From assembly GCF_022539315.1 (NCBI RefSeq), contig NC_066336.1, forward strand, positions 5,522,600-5,586,599: a DNA stretch of 64,000 bases. The letters are read 5' to 3'. Under the pieces are notes generated by a model. That model was given only the letters and a program-made list of their open reading frames with translations. It did not search any database and was not told the origin of the DNA. This stretch comes from Serinus canaria. Its lineage: Eukaryota; Chordata; Aves; Passeriformes; Fringillidae. The position numbers and the translations under genes were made by a program. Shown in pieces: positions 21,266 to 34,500 of this stretch; positions within the stretch are counted from its first letter, which is position 1, and the number at the start of each line of letters is the position of its first letter.

Positions 21266-21470
21266 CCCGGGCACCCCGGGGACAGCGAGCACGGGGACAG
21301 CGAGCACGGGGACAGCGAGCACGGGGACAGCGAGCACGGGGACAGGGCTGGCGGCTCCGCTGGGAAGGACTCGGAACCCGGCGGCCCCGGCGCTGCTGAG
21401 CTCGGCAGGAACTCGGTGTCACCCCTGCGGTGTCACCCCTGCGGTGTCACCCCTGCGGTGTCACCGGCGG
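21266..21470. repeat. Two short GC-rich minisatellites
   Basis: About five copies of a 15-bp unit (GCGAGCACGGGGACA) at 21280-21345, then four copies of a 14-bp unit (TGTCACCCCTGCGG) at 21416-21465. Confidence 0.95.
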
Positions 21471-22480
21471 GGCTGCCTGTCCCCTATCAGTGACCCAGAT
21501 AAGAGATGTGAGACACGGCCCCAGCCCCGCTCGGGGTGCCCCGGGCTGGAGGCGCCTTTGCACCCCCCGAAACCTCCGGGGAGCGCGGGGAGGGCTCAGC
21601 TCGGGGCCCGGGAGCCCAGAAGGGCGATTTCCCCCCAGAACTGGAGCAGGCAGAGCCGCAGCACGATCCCATCCCGTGCTGGATGCCGAGCTCCAGCATT
21701 TGAGGTTGTTTTATTTGTCCCGCGGTGCTCCAGGCACTGCCCCGGCGCTCCCGCAGCCCCAGCGGAGTCTGAGCCCTCCGGGGGGATGGCCCGGAGCCCC
21801 CCGAGGGCAGGGAGGGACACGGGGCTCCCAGGGACCCCCACCCCACCTGCAGAGCTCCGGGGCCGAACAAACCCCCTGGCGCTGCCAGCCCCGCCGGGGT
21901 TTCCTCTCGGGAGGGGATTTGGGCAGAATCGCCGAACTCGGAGCTTCGCTTCTCCCCTCTCGGAGCCCGGAGGGGCCGGGGTGGGTGGGGTGGCAGCCGC
22001 GGCTTTTCCCGCATTTCCCAGGTGGACACGGAGCTGGAATCCCTTGGATGCAGCCCCAGACCCCCGGAGCACTTGGAGACCCCCATGGCAGAGCCCCAAA
22101 ACGCCGGTGTCCCCGAGCCCATCCCGCAGCCAGGGAAACTGAGGCACGGGCAGGGAATCGCCCCAGGACACCTCGAGGCATCACCTGCACCTGGGAAAGC
22201 ACAAAAAGCTGGGGAAACACACCAAAAAGGGGGAAAGTGGGGCTGCTCCTGAAGAAAAGCAAACACTGAACAGCCCAAGAGGTCCCTCCAAAGCACAGGG
22301 GAAGCAGGAGAAGCCCCTTCAGGGCTGGGAAAGAGGGGATGGAATCTGGAGCCCCAGGGGCTGCAAGGAGCCGTCCCCACGGAGCTGGTTTTGCTTTAAC
22401 CAAACCCCATCCCTCCGCTGCTCTGAGCTGTTTCTCCTCCTAAATCCTGCATTGCATCGAGAGTCTTTTAAAGCGTCTGC
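21471..22480. other. Intergenic unique sequence
   Basis: GC-rich with no recognised gene. Long reading frames here lack domains and match high GC content. Confidence 0.4.
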
Positions 22481-22810
22481 AGGGGAGGCCTGGCTGCGGT
22501 TTCAGGGCATTTTCTGTTTAACTTGCATTAAAGTGTAGCAGAGTTACAAGTGCATTAGCGGTCCTGCTCCCAAATTGCTGCTGTAACCTCTGCCCCCGGC
22601 CAATCCATCTTGCTGACACCCATTAAAATGAGCTCATGGTGCCGTTTTTATGGCCGGATTAAGTGGGGGATCTGCAGCCCGGGCGGTTGGGCGAGGGCGT
22701 CGCGCTGCTAATGATCCCTTCATTGATCTTTAATGATTTCCTACATTAGCACAGGCAGCATTAGCCCCGGCAGCTCCAGGACAGCCGCTGGGTGATTCAC
22801 TGCGGCAAGC
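22481..22810. promoter_or_regulatory. Unique island rich in TAAT/ATTA cores, candidate conserved enhancer
   Basis: The stretch is non-repetitive and AT-richer than its flanks. It packs homeodomain-type cores, such as CATTAAAG near 22527, CCATTAAAATG near 22620, and GCTAATGATC, TTTAATGATTT and ACATTAGCAC between 22708 and 22755. No long open frame crosses it. Conservation was not tested. Confidence 0.4.
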
Positions 22811-24409
22811 TGCGATCCCGCAGCTGCACCTTCCTCCTTTGTGCAGGAACGGGCAGAATTCCCTCAGAAATTCCATTCCCCGGGAAAGGACGGGCGGCTC
22901 TTCCCCCCCTCGGGGTTCCCACCCGGGGCTGGGACCTGCCCTAAAGCCGCCAGAGGAAACGCAGCGGCACCAGGGCTCGCCCAGCTGGGCTACAAACCCC
23001 TCCCCGAGGTTGCCAGCAGCGCAGGAAAGGCCCCAGGATGTCCCCTGAGGGTGTCCCCTGAGGATGTCACCTGAGGATGTCACCGGTGCTGGAGAACAGG
23101 GCTACAGGGCACAGGGGGCTCAAGGGGACCTCGATGAGATGCCCTAAAGATGCTCCTGTGCCACCGCCCCACAGAGGTGCTGGGACCTCCTGCAGGCACC
23201 CGGGGCTTTCCTGTGGCTTCTCTGAGTGTCCCAAAAGCTCCGCTGCCACCAGGACCCCGAGGAGCCACCGCAGCCCCGAGGAGCTCTGCCTTCACTGGGT
23301 GATCTCAGAGCCCACCAGGAGTCCCAGAAAAACTCTTGGTTCAAGCCCTGGGACAAAGGAGCTGCCTAAAGCAATGAGGCTGCTCGGAGGAGGCCGGGTT
23401 AGAAGCCAAAAAAAGACAAACGGTGGCTCTGAAGAAATAAACAAATAAAGCAGGACTCGTTTGCATCCCTCAGCCCTCAGCCCGACCACAGAGGATATTC
23501 TGGGCTGACAGCACAGCCAGTGTCTGACACCTGGCCCCAAACACCCCAAATCCTCCCCAAAGTCTTGCCCAGGCTCGTCCCCACCCCGATGCCATGGCAC
23601 AGAGGGTGCAATGGATGTTTTAGTTATTATTTAGCCAGGTTTGCCCCGGGCCAGGCTGAGCTGCTGACCCAGGGCTGCTCTGGGTGAGGGGTTTCACTGC
23701 CACCCCAAAAAGAGCATCTGAGACCTCTACAGAGCTTCAGCTTCTGCGGCCCAGGCAGAGGGGAAAAGGAGGGAAAAGCCTCAGCTGTGCTAGGGAGAGC
23801 AGCCTCTGCTTACTTCATTTGTTTAATTCATTTATTTTATTTTTCAGGCTGATTTCAGTTTTTCTTTCAGGCCATCCTGTGTGGCAGGGTGACAGTGAGG
23901 CCTCGGGGAGAGAAAATGGATTTTCTCCAGAGCAGAAACAGAGTAAAATGTAAGAAAACAAACAAACCTCCCTGAAAGAGGACGGGACAGGCTCAGTGGG
24001 AATTGGGGACTGCCAGCAGGACCAGAGCCCTGAACCCCAAAGAGCTCCCATGGAGAGCTGGGGGCAGGGCTGTGACCTCAGTTCCACGGGGTGCAGCTCC
24101 AGCCCCCCACGCAGACACCCCCTGTCCCTCCGTGAGCCTTTTCCAACTGGGACCCCCCTGTGGATCCAAGGAAGGGGCTCCCAGAACCCTGTGCCCTCCC
24201 AGCACAGAACCTGGGAGAGGATCTGGGCAGAGACCCAGCCCGGGATTCCCATTTCCATCCCGCTGGGTTCCCAATCCCATCCTATGAGATTCCCATTCCC
24301 GGGGGGTTCCCATTCCCATCCCACGGGGATCCCGTTCCCACCCCGGGCACCCCTCCCGGTGCCCCCGGCCGAGCGTGGGGCTTTGTCTCCCTCTAGTGCA
24401 CGGAGCTCA
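22811..24409. other. Intergenic unique sequence
   Basis: No recognised gene. Short near-duplicate motifs (TGTCCCCTGAGG) occur at 23039-23085. An AT-rich patch is at 23810-23870. Confidence 0.4.
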
Positions 24410-24419
24410 GGAGCCTCCG

Positions 24420-24668
24420 GCCAGCGGCCGTACCGGACAGGGCAGCCCGGACAGGGCCGGACAGGGCACCCCGGACACGGCCGGAGCCTGTGCCCAGCGG
24501 GCAGTGCCGGACAGGGCACCCCGGACACGGCCCGAGCCTGTGCCCAGCGGGCAGTGCCGGACAGGGCACTCCGGACACGGCCGGAGCCTGTGCCCAGCGG
24601 GCAGTGCCGGACAGGGCACCCCGGACAGGGCACCCCGGACACGGCCCGAGCCTGTGCCCAGCGGCGCT
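24420..24668. repeat. 50-bp GC-rich minisatellite
   Basis: About four copies with a 50-bp period, marked by TGCCCAGCGGGCAGTGCCGG at 24491, 24541 and 24591. It is open in long frames on both strands, so those frames are not evidence of a gene. Confidence 0.97.
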
Positions 24669-25769
24669 CCGCCACCCCGCACCCTCCGGTCCCGCCGTGC
24701 CCCGGCCGCCTCCCAGCCCCCCCTGCCCAGCCCCGCTCGCCCCTCCCGCAGAGTGCCCGGTGTCCTGGCACGGTGTCCTGGCACAGACAGGGAAGGGTGT
24801 CTGAGCAGAGTCTGGCGCCTCTGAGGTGGGCACAGCACCCCGGGAACCCCCTGGAGCAGCACCCCGGGTTTGTCACCTGCAGTGCCACAACCCCTTCCTT
24901 CCACCCTGTCCCTGGCTCTCCTGTGTCCTTCACACCAAAACCCTGGCACGGGGACTGGTTATCCCTGCCTGGCCATCCCCAGCCCATTGAAATATCCATT
25001 ATCCATCTAGCGGTCCATGATTCATTTATTCGCTGGGAATTTGGAGGCAATCTCAGGGGCACTCCTGGTCGCGCTGCTATAAAAGCATTCTTGAGCCTCC
25101 TCCCTGCCAGCACGAACCTGTCTCCCGGTTTCAAACCATTACTGAGCCATTTCAGGGCCGGGCTCTGCTGCCCTGCGGGGCCGGGAGCGCCCTCGGAGAT
25201 CCCGAGCTGGCCACGAGCGAACGGGGCTCGTTAATGCTCCCTAACGAGGCCGGGCCGGGCTCGGCAGCACCGGGCACCGCTCCCGGCTCCCCCCGGCCTC
25301 GGCCACTCCAGATGAGCGCCTAAAACCGAGTGACAGCCCAGCAGGGCCAGGAGAGGCCACCAGAGCTGGGCCAAAGGGTGACCTCAGGGCAGTCCTGCCC
25401 GCCTGGCACTGCCCCAGCCGTGCTGCCACCCCCCTGGCAGAGCCCAGACCTGAGCCCTCTGGGGACAGGGTCCTGGCAGCCCCCCAGCCCCCTCGCTGGG
25501 GTGACACTCGTGTTCCCAGGGGTGGCCTGTCCCCAGGGCCCCTCTGCTCCTGGCTGGGGGTGATGCCAGCCCCGGCCCCGCAAGTGTCACCACAGGGAGG
25601 GGGGCACAGCTGGCACTCCCTGGCAGGGACAGGGAGTCTGGATCTGTGCGAGGGGAGCACTCGGGCTGGGGGAGCAGGAGCAGCTGCTGGGCTCCAGCTG
25701 CAGCTCCTGCAGCAGCGCCCTGCATTCCAGCAGGCACAGAAATGCTGCAGAGATGGATTTTGCATCCAT
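24669..25769. other. Intergenic unique sequence
   Basis: GC-rich. A less GC-rich stretch at 24985-25120 has several ATT/CCATT cores. No gene was recognised. Confidence 0.4.
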
Positions 25770-26270
25770 CCTTGTGGCTCCTAGAATCTCTTCATAAGCC
25801 ACAATGTGCCCTTAATCCCACAACAAAATCAAGTCAAAGAGCAATTAATATTCTGATACCTGTGGCTGGCTGAAGTGATATAGAGCTGAAGATTTCTTTT
25901 TCCATTTCACTCCAACTGTGGTTTTGTTTTTTTCCAGCCATTCTCTGGTCAGTGGTTTTAGGGGCACCAAGGTTCACTTTTGTGGGTAACCTCCACTGTT
26001 AGCTGTTGATTTAATTAACTCAGGCTCCTCTGCCTCCTTGACCATACCAACCCCAGCAGGGCTGGAGAGCAAACGCAGGATTAAGGTCGGGGGTGGGCGC
26101 TTGGAGCTTAAGCTTTAAAACAAAAGCGCTGAGAAATTGAAAGTGACGACGCTGAAGGACTGGGCTCTGCCACTGCAGGGCTGGTTGTTGAATCTTAAAC
26201 TCGATTAGGAACAAACTTTTGTTGCCTTGAACCGGGAGTTAATGGATGAACTCAGCACCCAAAAGTGCAG
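25770..26270. promoter_or_regulatory. AT-richer unique block, candidate regulatory island
   Basis: Non-repetitive sequence with AT content well above its flanks. Marked only by composition. Confidence 0.25.
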
Positions 26271-26679
26271 CCACGGGGATGCTGAGAGGGGCAGCACCCA
26301 AGGGCAGCTCGGGACGTTTTGCTGAGATTCCTGATTGCATCCCCAGCACAAAACCAGGGAATATTGGAATTTCTGGGCAGCTCAGGCAGGGAGACACCCC
26401 CAGAGCCCGGGGAAGGGACCTGCTGTCCCCAGGAGCCGCAGGTCCGAGCCCAGGTGGGGTTGGGAGAAGAAAATTCCGAGTCCTCCGTGTCAGGATCAGG
26501 AGGAAAACACCCAAAGCAGGATTTACCGACACAGCCCCTCCTCTGGACCCCAAAATAACCCCAGCCCCAGCCCCAGGGAGCCCCGGAGCACCCAGGGGTG
26601 CTCCCTGAGGAGCTCTGACCTTCAGCAGCAGCCCCAGCCCCGGGTGAGCCGTTGGCCCCGGCAGAGCCTGCCTTGTTTT

Positions 26680-26970
26680 TAGCAACCTCGTTGAAATTTA
26701 AATTGATTTGTTATTTATCCAACTGACAACAAAGAGAGAAGAAAACAGTCCTAACTCAGTGCGCTGGGGAGATTGAATTCCTGTATCACTGTCAGCTGCA
26801 TTAACTGACTTCCTGGAGCTAAATTCAATTAGGGCAGCATTCCCTAGCATTAATAAATCAATACCGATGCCATTTTGATATATTTTGAACGTCTTTCATT
26901 ATACATTTCAGGGCAGGGATTAGGGCTGAACTGGAAGTTAATGGGACGTGACAGGGCGGGTCGGCTTCGG
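26680..26970. promoter_or_regulatory. AT-rich unique island, candidate enhancer
   Basis: Non-repetitive AT-rich block with ATTAATAAATCAAT-like and GAATTC/AATTAG motifs (26820-26870), between GC-rich flanks. Composition only. Confidence 0.3.
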
Positions 26971-27394
26971 GAGGCAGAGCCTGGCAGCTGTAATTGCTTT
27001 GTGCTGCAAAAGGTGAAACAAAAGAGCTGCTGAAGTTCCCTGTCGGGAATGATCCCGGCCAGGAGGGTCTTCCGAGGAGCTCGAGGCCGGCAGAAAATCT
27101 CTGGGATGGAAATAAAGGCACGGAGCCCCTCCCGCAGCCATCTGGGGAGGGTTCACACCTCGCCTTTGTCCCTGCCCGGAGCTGCCCGAAGGGAAAGGCT
27201 CGAGGCACCCTCGGTGTTGGAGAGAAGGACCTGGGGAGATTCCCCTGCAGCCTTCTGGGCCTTGGAGGGTTTGGGAGAATCAGGGAGGGTGAATTCCCAC
27301 AGGCAGGGAGGGACAGGACAAGGGGGGTGGTTATAAATGCACGGAGGAGAAATTGAGGTGGGACATTGGGGGGAAATGAATCTCTCAGGGAGGG

Positions 27395-27545
27395 GTGAAG
27401 CCCTGGCACTGGGATCCCTGGCAGTGCCCAAGGCCGGGCTGGAACACCATGGGAGGTGTCCCTGCCATGGCAGGGGTGGCACTGGAGGGGTTTTAAGGTC
27501 CCTTCCCACCCAAACCCTTCTGGGATCCCAGAACTCTGTGACATT
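27395..27545 (+). mobile_element. CR1 LINE fragment (3' end)
   Basis: Contains CCCTGGCAGTGCCCAAGGC, GGTGTCCCTGCCATGGCAGG, GGTGGCACTGG and a terminal GTCCCTTCCCACCCAAACCC followed by an ATTCTGTG-like end. Confidence 0.85.
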
Positions 27546-27712
27546 GGCATCCTTAACCCTAAACCCAAAATTCCAGCGGCTCAGCTGGGCCCTCCCCAGC
27601 TCCCCCAGAACTGCCTTGGGCAGCATCCCTGGGTGAGAGGAGAATTCCTGCATCTCCTGGGGGCTGGCTCCTCCCAGGGCTGCCTGCAGGGAGGGCTCAG
27701 CGCTCAGGGCTT

Positions 27713-28492
27713 GCCATCCATGATGCCATCCCTGCTGCCATCCCTGCTGCCATCCCTGCTGCCATCCATGATGCCATACCTGCCATCCCTGCTGCCATCC
27801 TGATGCCATCCCTGATGCCATCCCTGATGCCATCCCCTCTGCCATCCCTGCTGCCATCCCTGCTGCCATCCCTGCTGCCATCCATGATGCCATCCCTGCC
27901 ATCCCTGCTGCCATCCCTGCCGCCATCCCTGCTGCCATCCTGATGCCATCCCTGCTGCCATCCATGATGCCATACCTGCCATCCCTGCTGCCATCCCCGC
28001 TGCCATCCCTGTTCCCACCCTTGTTGCCATCCCTGCCGCCATCCCGATGCCATCCTCGCCATCCCTGCTGCCATCCTGATGCCATCCCTGCTGCCATCCT
28101 GATGCCATCCCCACTGCCATCCCCGCCATCCCTGATGCCGTCCTGATGCCATCCCTGTTCCCACCCTTGTTGCCATCCCTGCTGCCATCCCTGATGCCAT
28201 CCCTGCTGCCATCCCTACTGCCATCCCTGATGCCATCCTTGCTGCCATCCCTACTGCCATCCATGATGCCATCCCTGTTCCCACCCTTGTTGCCATCCCT
28301 GCTGCCATCCATGATGCCATCCCTGCCATCCCTGTTCCCACCCTTGTTGCCATCCCTGATGCCATCCCTGATGCCACCCCGATGCCATCCCTGCCATCCT
28401 GATGCCACCCCTGTTCCCACCCTGCCATCCCTGCTGCCATCCCTGCTGCCATCCCTGCTGCCATCCCTGCTGCCATCCCGATGCCACCGCGG
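27713..28492. repeat. 12-bp minisatellite (CCATCCCTGCTG), about 780 bp
   Basis: About 65 units of CCATCCCTGCTG and variants (CCATGATG, CCTGATG), with GTTCCCACCC-type interruptions at intervals. A period of 12 keeps all frames open, giving false Met-Ala-Gly-rich frames on the minus strand. Confidence 0.98.
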
Positions 28493-29565
28493 CCATCAAT
28501 CACTCAGCCCCAGCCCTGCAAAGCACCAGTGAAGCCTTTCCCTCCCCCAGGGCGAGCCGGCCATAAACCAGCGCCTCGCAAAGCGCAGCCTGCGCCTCTT
28601 CAAGGCTTAAAAGCATCTGAACGGCCTGGAGGGACCATTCCTGCTGCACCTGGGGATGGATAAAGATGGAAAATAAAGACGGAAAATAATCGGGTATCGA
28701 CAGTGCTCAGCTTGGAGGAATTAGCACGGCTCGTTCAGCCCTTGGGGACAGGAATGGTGGGGGGCTCCTCTGGGCTTTGGTGCAGGAAAATGGAAAATGA
28801 GAAGTCTGAGGTGACTCCCGGCTCCGTTCCCAGTGAGATTGTCACTGCTGTGTCCCCAAAAAGCCTCTACAGGAGTCAGGGACACCCCGAGGAGGGCCCT
28901 GACCCTCCACAGAAACCCTTCCCCTCCCACCCAAAACTTTCTCCTCCAAGCTTCAAAGCCCCAGAAAATCCCAGTTTTTCCTCTGCCAAGCAAGCCAGCT
29001 CCTCCCAGTCACATTATCCCACCCATAAAATCCAAATATGCCATTAAGGGCCAGGCAGAGTCAGGAGTGCCCTTTGAAAACCAGGTGTTTCCACTTTCAG
29101 GGGCACCGGGAGCTGCCAGGGTGCAGCGTTTATGGAGATTTTCCATGCTTGACTTGGAAAAACGAAATAAATCCATGGAAGGAGCCCTGAGAGGGCAGGG
29201 CCAGTCCCATCCTCTGGCAATTCATTAGATCCTTCCTCCTCCCGGGGCAGGTGCTGATCAAGGGAAGGGGCAGGAGGTGGAAAAAGCCGCCCCATTTTTG
29301 ATCAAAACCGGTAAAATCCCGACAAAAAAACAAGAGGCTCTTTTCCCAAGTGGCTTCCAAAGCCTTATAAAAAGGGTAATGACCCTATAAAGCTCAGCCT
29401 TGGGGGATTTGGGGGCAGCTCAGCTCAGGCCCCAAAATGTTGAGGGCCCCCAAAGGAGCTGTGCCCTAAAAGGCAGCGCTTGGCACCCCCAGGTGATGCT
29501 AAAATCCAAATTAGGATTAATCCCAGCAGGGACCCGGGTGTGGGGCAGGATCAGCTCCTTTTTAC
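28493..29565. other. Intergenic unique sequence
   Basis: Nothing recognised. Confidence 0.4.
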
Positions 29566-29690
29566 AGAATCATGGATTTTTTGGCCTGGAAGGGACCTTC
29601 AGGCCCACCCAGACCCTGGCAGGGACACCTCCAACCATCCCATCCTGCTCCCAGCCCCATCCCACCCAGCCTTTCCCAGTTCTCCCACCA
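29566..29690 (-). mobile_element. CR1 LINE fragment (3' end, minus orientation)
   Basis: The strand shown reads ACAGAATCATGGATTTTTTG, GCCTGGAAGGGACCTTCAGG, then GGCAGGGACACCTCCAACC, the reverse complement of a CR1 tail. Confidence 0.8.
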
Positions 29691-31180
29691 GGGCTGGGCT
29701 CCCCTGAGGGGCTGTGGCTCTGAGAAAATCCAAACTGAGATTGGATCCAAACCAATCCCACCTGACCCCAGCTGTGGCTCTGCCAAACCAGGCCTGGCAT
29801 CTTCTGCCCACCCCTGGGGGATCTCAGGGGGTTCATGGCCCCTGCAGGGGTGGAAACTCGGCTGTTGTGGGGTTTTTACTCCACTTGGCCACCGAGACCA
29901 AAGCAAACAAACAAATGTTCCATTAACCCCAGGCTCAGGGAAGATTTTCCACCTCGGCCACAGGCAGCAAACCCTCCTGGCTGTGACGGCAGCAGCTGGA
30001 TCTGGGCAAAACAGACCCAAAATCAGAGCCAGGCACCTCCAGCTCTGCCTGCCAGGCTGCCCAGCAAGGGCAGTGGGTGCTGCTGTCCCTTTGTCCCCCA
30101 TCAAGGACCACCCAGGGGTTTTCCTGGCTTTTCCAGCCTCCCTACAGGACATCCCTCCCTTTCCCAGGCAGCCAAACCCCAGGAGAGAGCCAAATCCCCA
30201 CCAGCAGCTCCAGGCAGCCTCCCCCCAGTGCACAAAGAGGATTTATTCCCTCTCCAAATTCCACTTTAATTTCACATCCCCAGCAGCCCCAGCCCCTCCA
30301 CCTGCCTCCACCCCACGTTCGTGCCAGGTGAGACCCCAAAGCCAACCACCCCCAGGGCTGGTTCCCCCCAACTTCCCCAGCTGAACCCACTCTGGGGGAG
30401 AAGGAGAAGAAGAATCAGGAATGGCTTTGCCCAGATGTGTTGCACAACCTTTAAAAAAGCAGAAGCCTCACTTGCAGAGAAACCTGTGCTGGGCAGCCCC
30501 GAGGAGCCCCAAACCTCTCTGCCCACAGCCCTGATGAGCAAGAGCTCATCAGAGGGGACAAATCCTCTGTCCCCACGCCAGGGATGGCTCCAGGTGCGCT
30601 CCCTGCTGCCACCAGCCCAGGGAGGGGACACGAACCCAGGCCTGGAGAGCTGGGAGAGCCCCACGTCTGCCCAAGGGAGGTTGGATTTCTCCCGGTTTTA
30701 ATTAATCAAAGATGTAAAGCCCATGGTAAAGAGAGCTGGGGTTGTTGGGCACAAAATCCCGGGTGTGGATGTGAAAATCGGCCAAATCTTCGATGACCCA
30801 ACAGGGAGAGCACTAAAAGGCTGAGAATTGGCCCATTCCAGAAATAGCCGGGCAGTTCCTGAATTACCGGGTGTTAATGGAGCTGCCGTGCTGGCAGGAC
30901 ACCCAGAGCTGCCCTGCTGGCCGGGAATCGATGCAGGAGAGCTCTGCTGGCCTCTCCTCCAGGGCAGCCCTGCCAGGACAGCCGGGATGGCGATCCCACA
31001 GCCGCCCAGCCCAGCCCCACAGCCACCCCCTAAAACCAACCCCAGAGCCCAGAACCAGCTGGACAGAGCAGGAACAACACCCCCACCAGCAACCCAGCCC
31101 AAACCCCTCGTTTTTCACCCCAAACAAAGCTCTCCCTCCCCTCCCTGCAGCGATTTGTTGATGCTCCCAACACCAGACTG
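29691..31180. other. Intergenic unique sequence
   Basis: Mixed composition with no gene or large repeat recognised. Confidence 0.4.
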
Positions 31181-31560
31181 ATCTCAGGGCCCAGCCCCTC
31201 TCCCTTTCCCTCCTTGCCTTCGCTTCAGACGTGACCTTTTGATTTCTCGGGTAGAGTGTAAATTACATGTCGCCAGCATAAAATATTAAATCCAATTTAT
31301 ATTTAATTATTGATGTTATTATGTATTCCATAGTAATGGCAGCAGGAAAAAAAAGAAGATCTCCACCCCACCATTAAAGAGCTCGGTTGCATTAGCAGCT
31401 TCTTGAGGTTAAGATTTCTTCCTCCGCTCCTTCTTAACCGTAAGATTGATGGGGATGGGGGGATTTTGTAAATAGTCTTCCAGAAATATTTTATCTGATT
31501 ATTGTACCTATAAAAGGGAGCCGGGAGGGGGAGAAGGGGCCTTTTTAAACCGCTGATGAT
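31181..31560. promoter_or_regulatory. AT-rich unique island, candidate enhancer
   Basis: 380 bp of non-repetitive AT-rich sequence, including ATAAAATATTAAATCC and TTATATTTAATTATTG near 31278-31312, inside GC-rich DNA. Composition only. Confidence 0.35.
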
Positions 31561-34500
31561 TTGCTCAGCTAAAGGGCAAAGAGCTCCCCAGCAACCCCAG
31601 TGCAGGCCCCACAGGCAGAGAGGGGCCGTGGAAACCAGGCTGGGTTTAAGGGGAAAAAAAAAAAAAGCTGGTGGGGAACCACAGTGGTTTTTCCAGCTGA
31701 GATTTAACCAGTCTGTTAAACTCCAGCGTGAGGTTTTTACTAAAATATTAATCAATTCTGCTTAGACTTGATTAAGGTAATTTTCTCCCCATTTATATTT
31801 AATGTGGGAGCCACCCAAGGTGTGCAGGGCTCGGTTGGGTTGGGTTTGTGGACACCCAGCATGGGCTGGGGGCTCACCAGGGCCAAGCTCATCCCACCAC
31901 CCCCAAGTGCCACGAGGAAAGCCCCAAATCACCTTCACCCCCGGCCACAGCAGCTCCAGGTTCGCCAAAACACGGCAATAATTCCATTTATTCCGCAGTG
32001 CCCGCGCCCCCACCAGCTCCTCACTCGCCACAATAAAAACAGCATTAAAACCAGCATTATCCCCTGGCTTTAAAATCCAAATCAATAGAGCAAATGGAGA
32101 GAATCCGACTCAAGAAAAGTCAGGGGAACGAATCCATCTGGGGCTGCCGGGAGGCCGCTAAGTGCTGCGGTGTCACCCGCTGGGTGACAGCCTCTGGGAG
32201 CGGCCAGGTTTGGGGGCAAAGCCTCTGCAGCCCCCGGGGGCTCTCCCTGACCCAACAAAGAAATGGTCAATCCCAAAGAAATGGTCCATCCCAAAGAAAT
32301 GGTCCATCCCCAAGAAAGAAATGGTTCCCTGATGGGGCTCAGCACACCCCGGAGCTGCTGGGCAGGAGGAGCTGTCCAGGGACACCTGCAGGCTCTGCAG
32401 GGCTCTCTCCTTCCCCTCAGCTCTTGCTCCAAAACCCAAACAAATCCATTTAAACGTGCCTTTTGGAGCCTTCTCACCTTTAATTTGGGTTGGAAATGCC
32501 CCTCAGCAGCCTGGCCCAGAAGCCTCCAGCCAGTCCAAGGGATCACCCGGGGGCAGCTTTTCCTCTCCTGCAGCTCCAGGGCTGGGCAGGTTCCCCCAGG
32601 TGAGCTCAGCTGCTGCTCACCCACCTGTGCAGACACCCCAGAGCCTCCTGTGATCCTGCCCCGCTCCCAGCACCCCAAATTCCCCCTTTCTGCTGCTCTG
32701 CTTTTCCCAGGGCTCCATCACACGAGGATCTGGGGAGTTTTTGAGACATTTCGGCATCCCAGCAGCTCCGAGGAGCAGCAGCAGCTTCCCCAGCTGGTGT
32801 TGGCAGCAGCTCGGGAGCAGGGCCAGCCCTTCCGAGCTCCTCCGTGCTTCCATCGCCGCTCCTCGCTCTTTTAACTTCTTCCCTTTTTGGTTTTTTTGTC
32901 CCCCCAGCGGCAGGACCGGCAAACCCTCCGTGCTCCACGGCCAGGTCCGGCACCTCCAGACCGAATCCCTCCCATCCTCATCCTCTCCCATCCCGCTCCG
33001 TCCTGGTGTTAATTAACGCAAATTGTCGCGCTAATTATCCCCTTCAATTATGGTCTGTGGGTGCCCAAACCATTTCCAGCAGAATTCTCAGCCCGGACCC
33101 CCGATCCAGCAGCGATTCCCGAATCCCATTTGCTCACAGCCCCATCTCCACATTTATTTAAAGGACATTTCTGTGGATAAATGGCAGCGCAGCCCGTGCT
33201 GCTTCAGGAACACCCAAAACCCCCCAGAAAGTGCCAAATCCCCACACCAGGACCTGGATCGTCTTTAATCCCATTTTTATCCCTGCAGCCCCAAATCCAG
33301 GTGGCACCAGCACATTCCGCAGGTGACAAAACCCTGCTCTGCTGCGGCCACGGGGCTGGTGGCTGTCGTGGGGACAAGGGGGGACGGCCGAGGTGACAAA
33401 GCCCGGCCGCGGTGACAAATCCTGGCCACGGTGACAAAGACAAAGCCTGGCTGCGGTGACAGACGCTGGAAGAGCCACCGCGCCGAGCTGACGCCTCCCT
33501 GCCGGGGCACGCTTGGAATAAAACTGGAATAAAACTCTGGAATCAGTGGCCCGGGGGGGGACGCGGTGTCCCGGCGGGGTGGGGGACAGCGAGAGGCCGC
33601 TCCCTCCTTTGTGACACCCAGCGTGGGACAGAGCCCCACTTCTGGGGGAGCAGAAATGTCACTCGGGAAAGACAAATCCCTGGGCTGGGTTTGCAAGGGA
33701 GGAGGCAAAGGGAGCCGGGCTGAGCAGGCAGAGGGGTGAATCCCAAACCCCGCTCGCTGCATCCGAGCCCATCTGGGTGCGAGGCTCCAGGATGGAGCCG
33801 TTTCCCCCTCTCCGCCCCCCGGGCTAATTTTACCCGGTCTGGCCGGAGCTCGCAGCCCCTGGTTCTCGTTACCCCCCCGCCGCGCTCCAGGCACGCAGCA
33901 TTTTTGCAAAGTTAACAGGGGAGCAGAAATATCCTTGTTTTGGTTTTTTGCCTTTGGCCACTCCAAAGTCGCGCTTCCAAAGTTGGGAAAAAGTTACGAA
34001 GTAGCAAGAGGCGGGGGGGGGGGGGGGAAAAAAATAAAATAAAGTAAAATAAAGTAAAAAAAAAAAAAGGCCCAACCCAAAGCCAAGCGACGGAGATTAG
34101 ACAAAAGCATAAATAACCTCTGGGCTCTGGGGGGTTGATCGTGCTCCAGAACGAAAGAAGGGAAAAAACACAAAATGTAAAAAAACTGCAGTTTGTGTAT
34201 TAAAAAAAAAAAACAAAAACAAAAACCAACCAAAACAAGGAAAATGTGCCCAGGCAGTGACGCCAGCCCAGCCCTGCAGAGGGACCCGGCGGCTGCAGCT
34301 CCCCAGCCCCATCCAGGGTCCTGTCCCACAGCAGGGGCCTGGTTTGGGGCAAAATCCGCAATTTCCTTCTTGGCACTGCGGGCACGGCCCCACCCCGGGC
34401 ACGGGGATGAGCTCAGGGGGGTCAGAGGCATCCGGGAAAACAAGGGAGAGCAGGGAGGGCAAGGACAGCGGAGGGGCTGGCCCCGAAAGGGACAAATGGC

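Noticed and set aside
23815..25234. Two overlapping open frames of over 400 codons on opposite strands
   Set aside because: Both run through the 50-bp GC-rich minisatellite at 24420-24668, and neither shows a known domain or splice structure.
26850..26876. MAS start on the minus strand, considered as the RUNX3 distal exon
   Set aside because: The frame reads MASVLIY then stops; no match after the first three residues.
27697..28503. Met-Ala-Gly-rich frames on the minus strand
   Set aside because: Translation of the 12-bp minisatellite, which keeps its frame.
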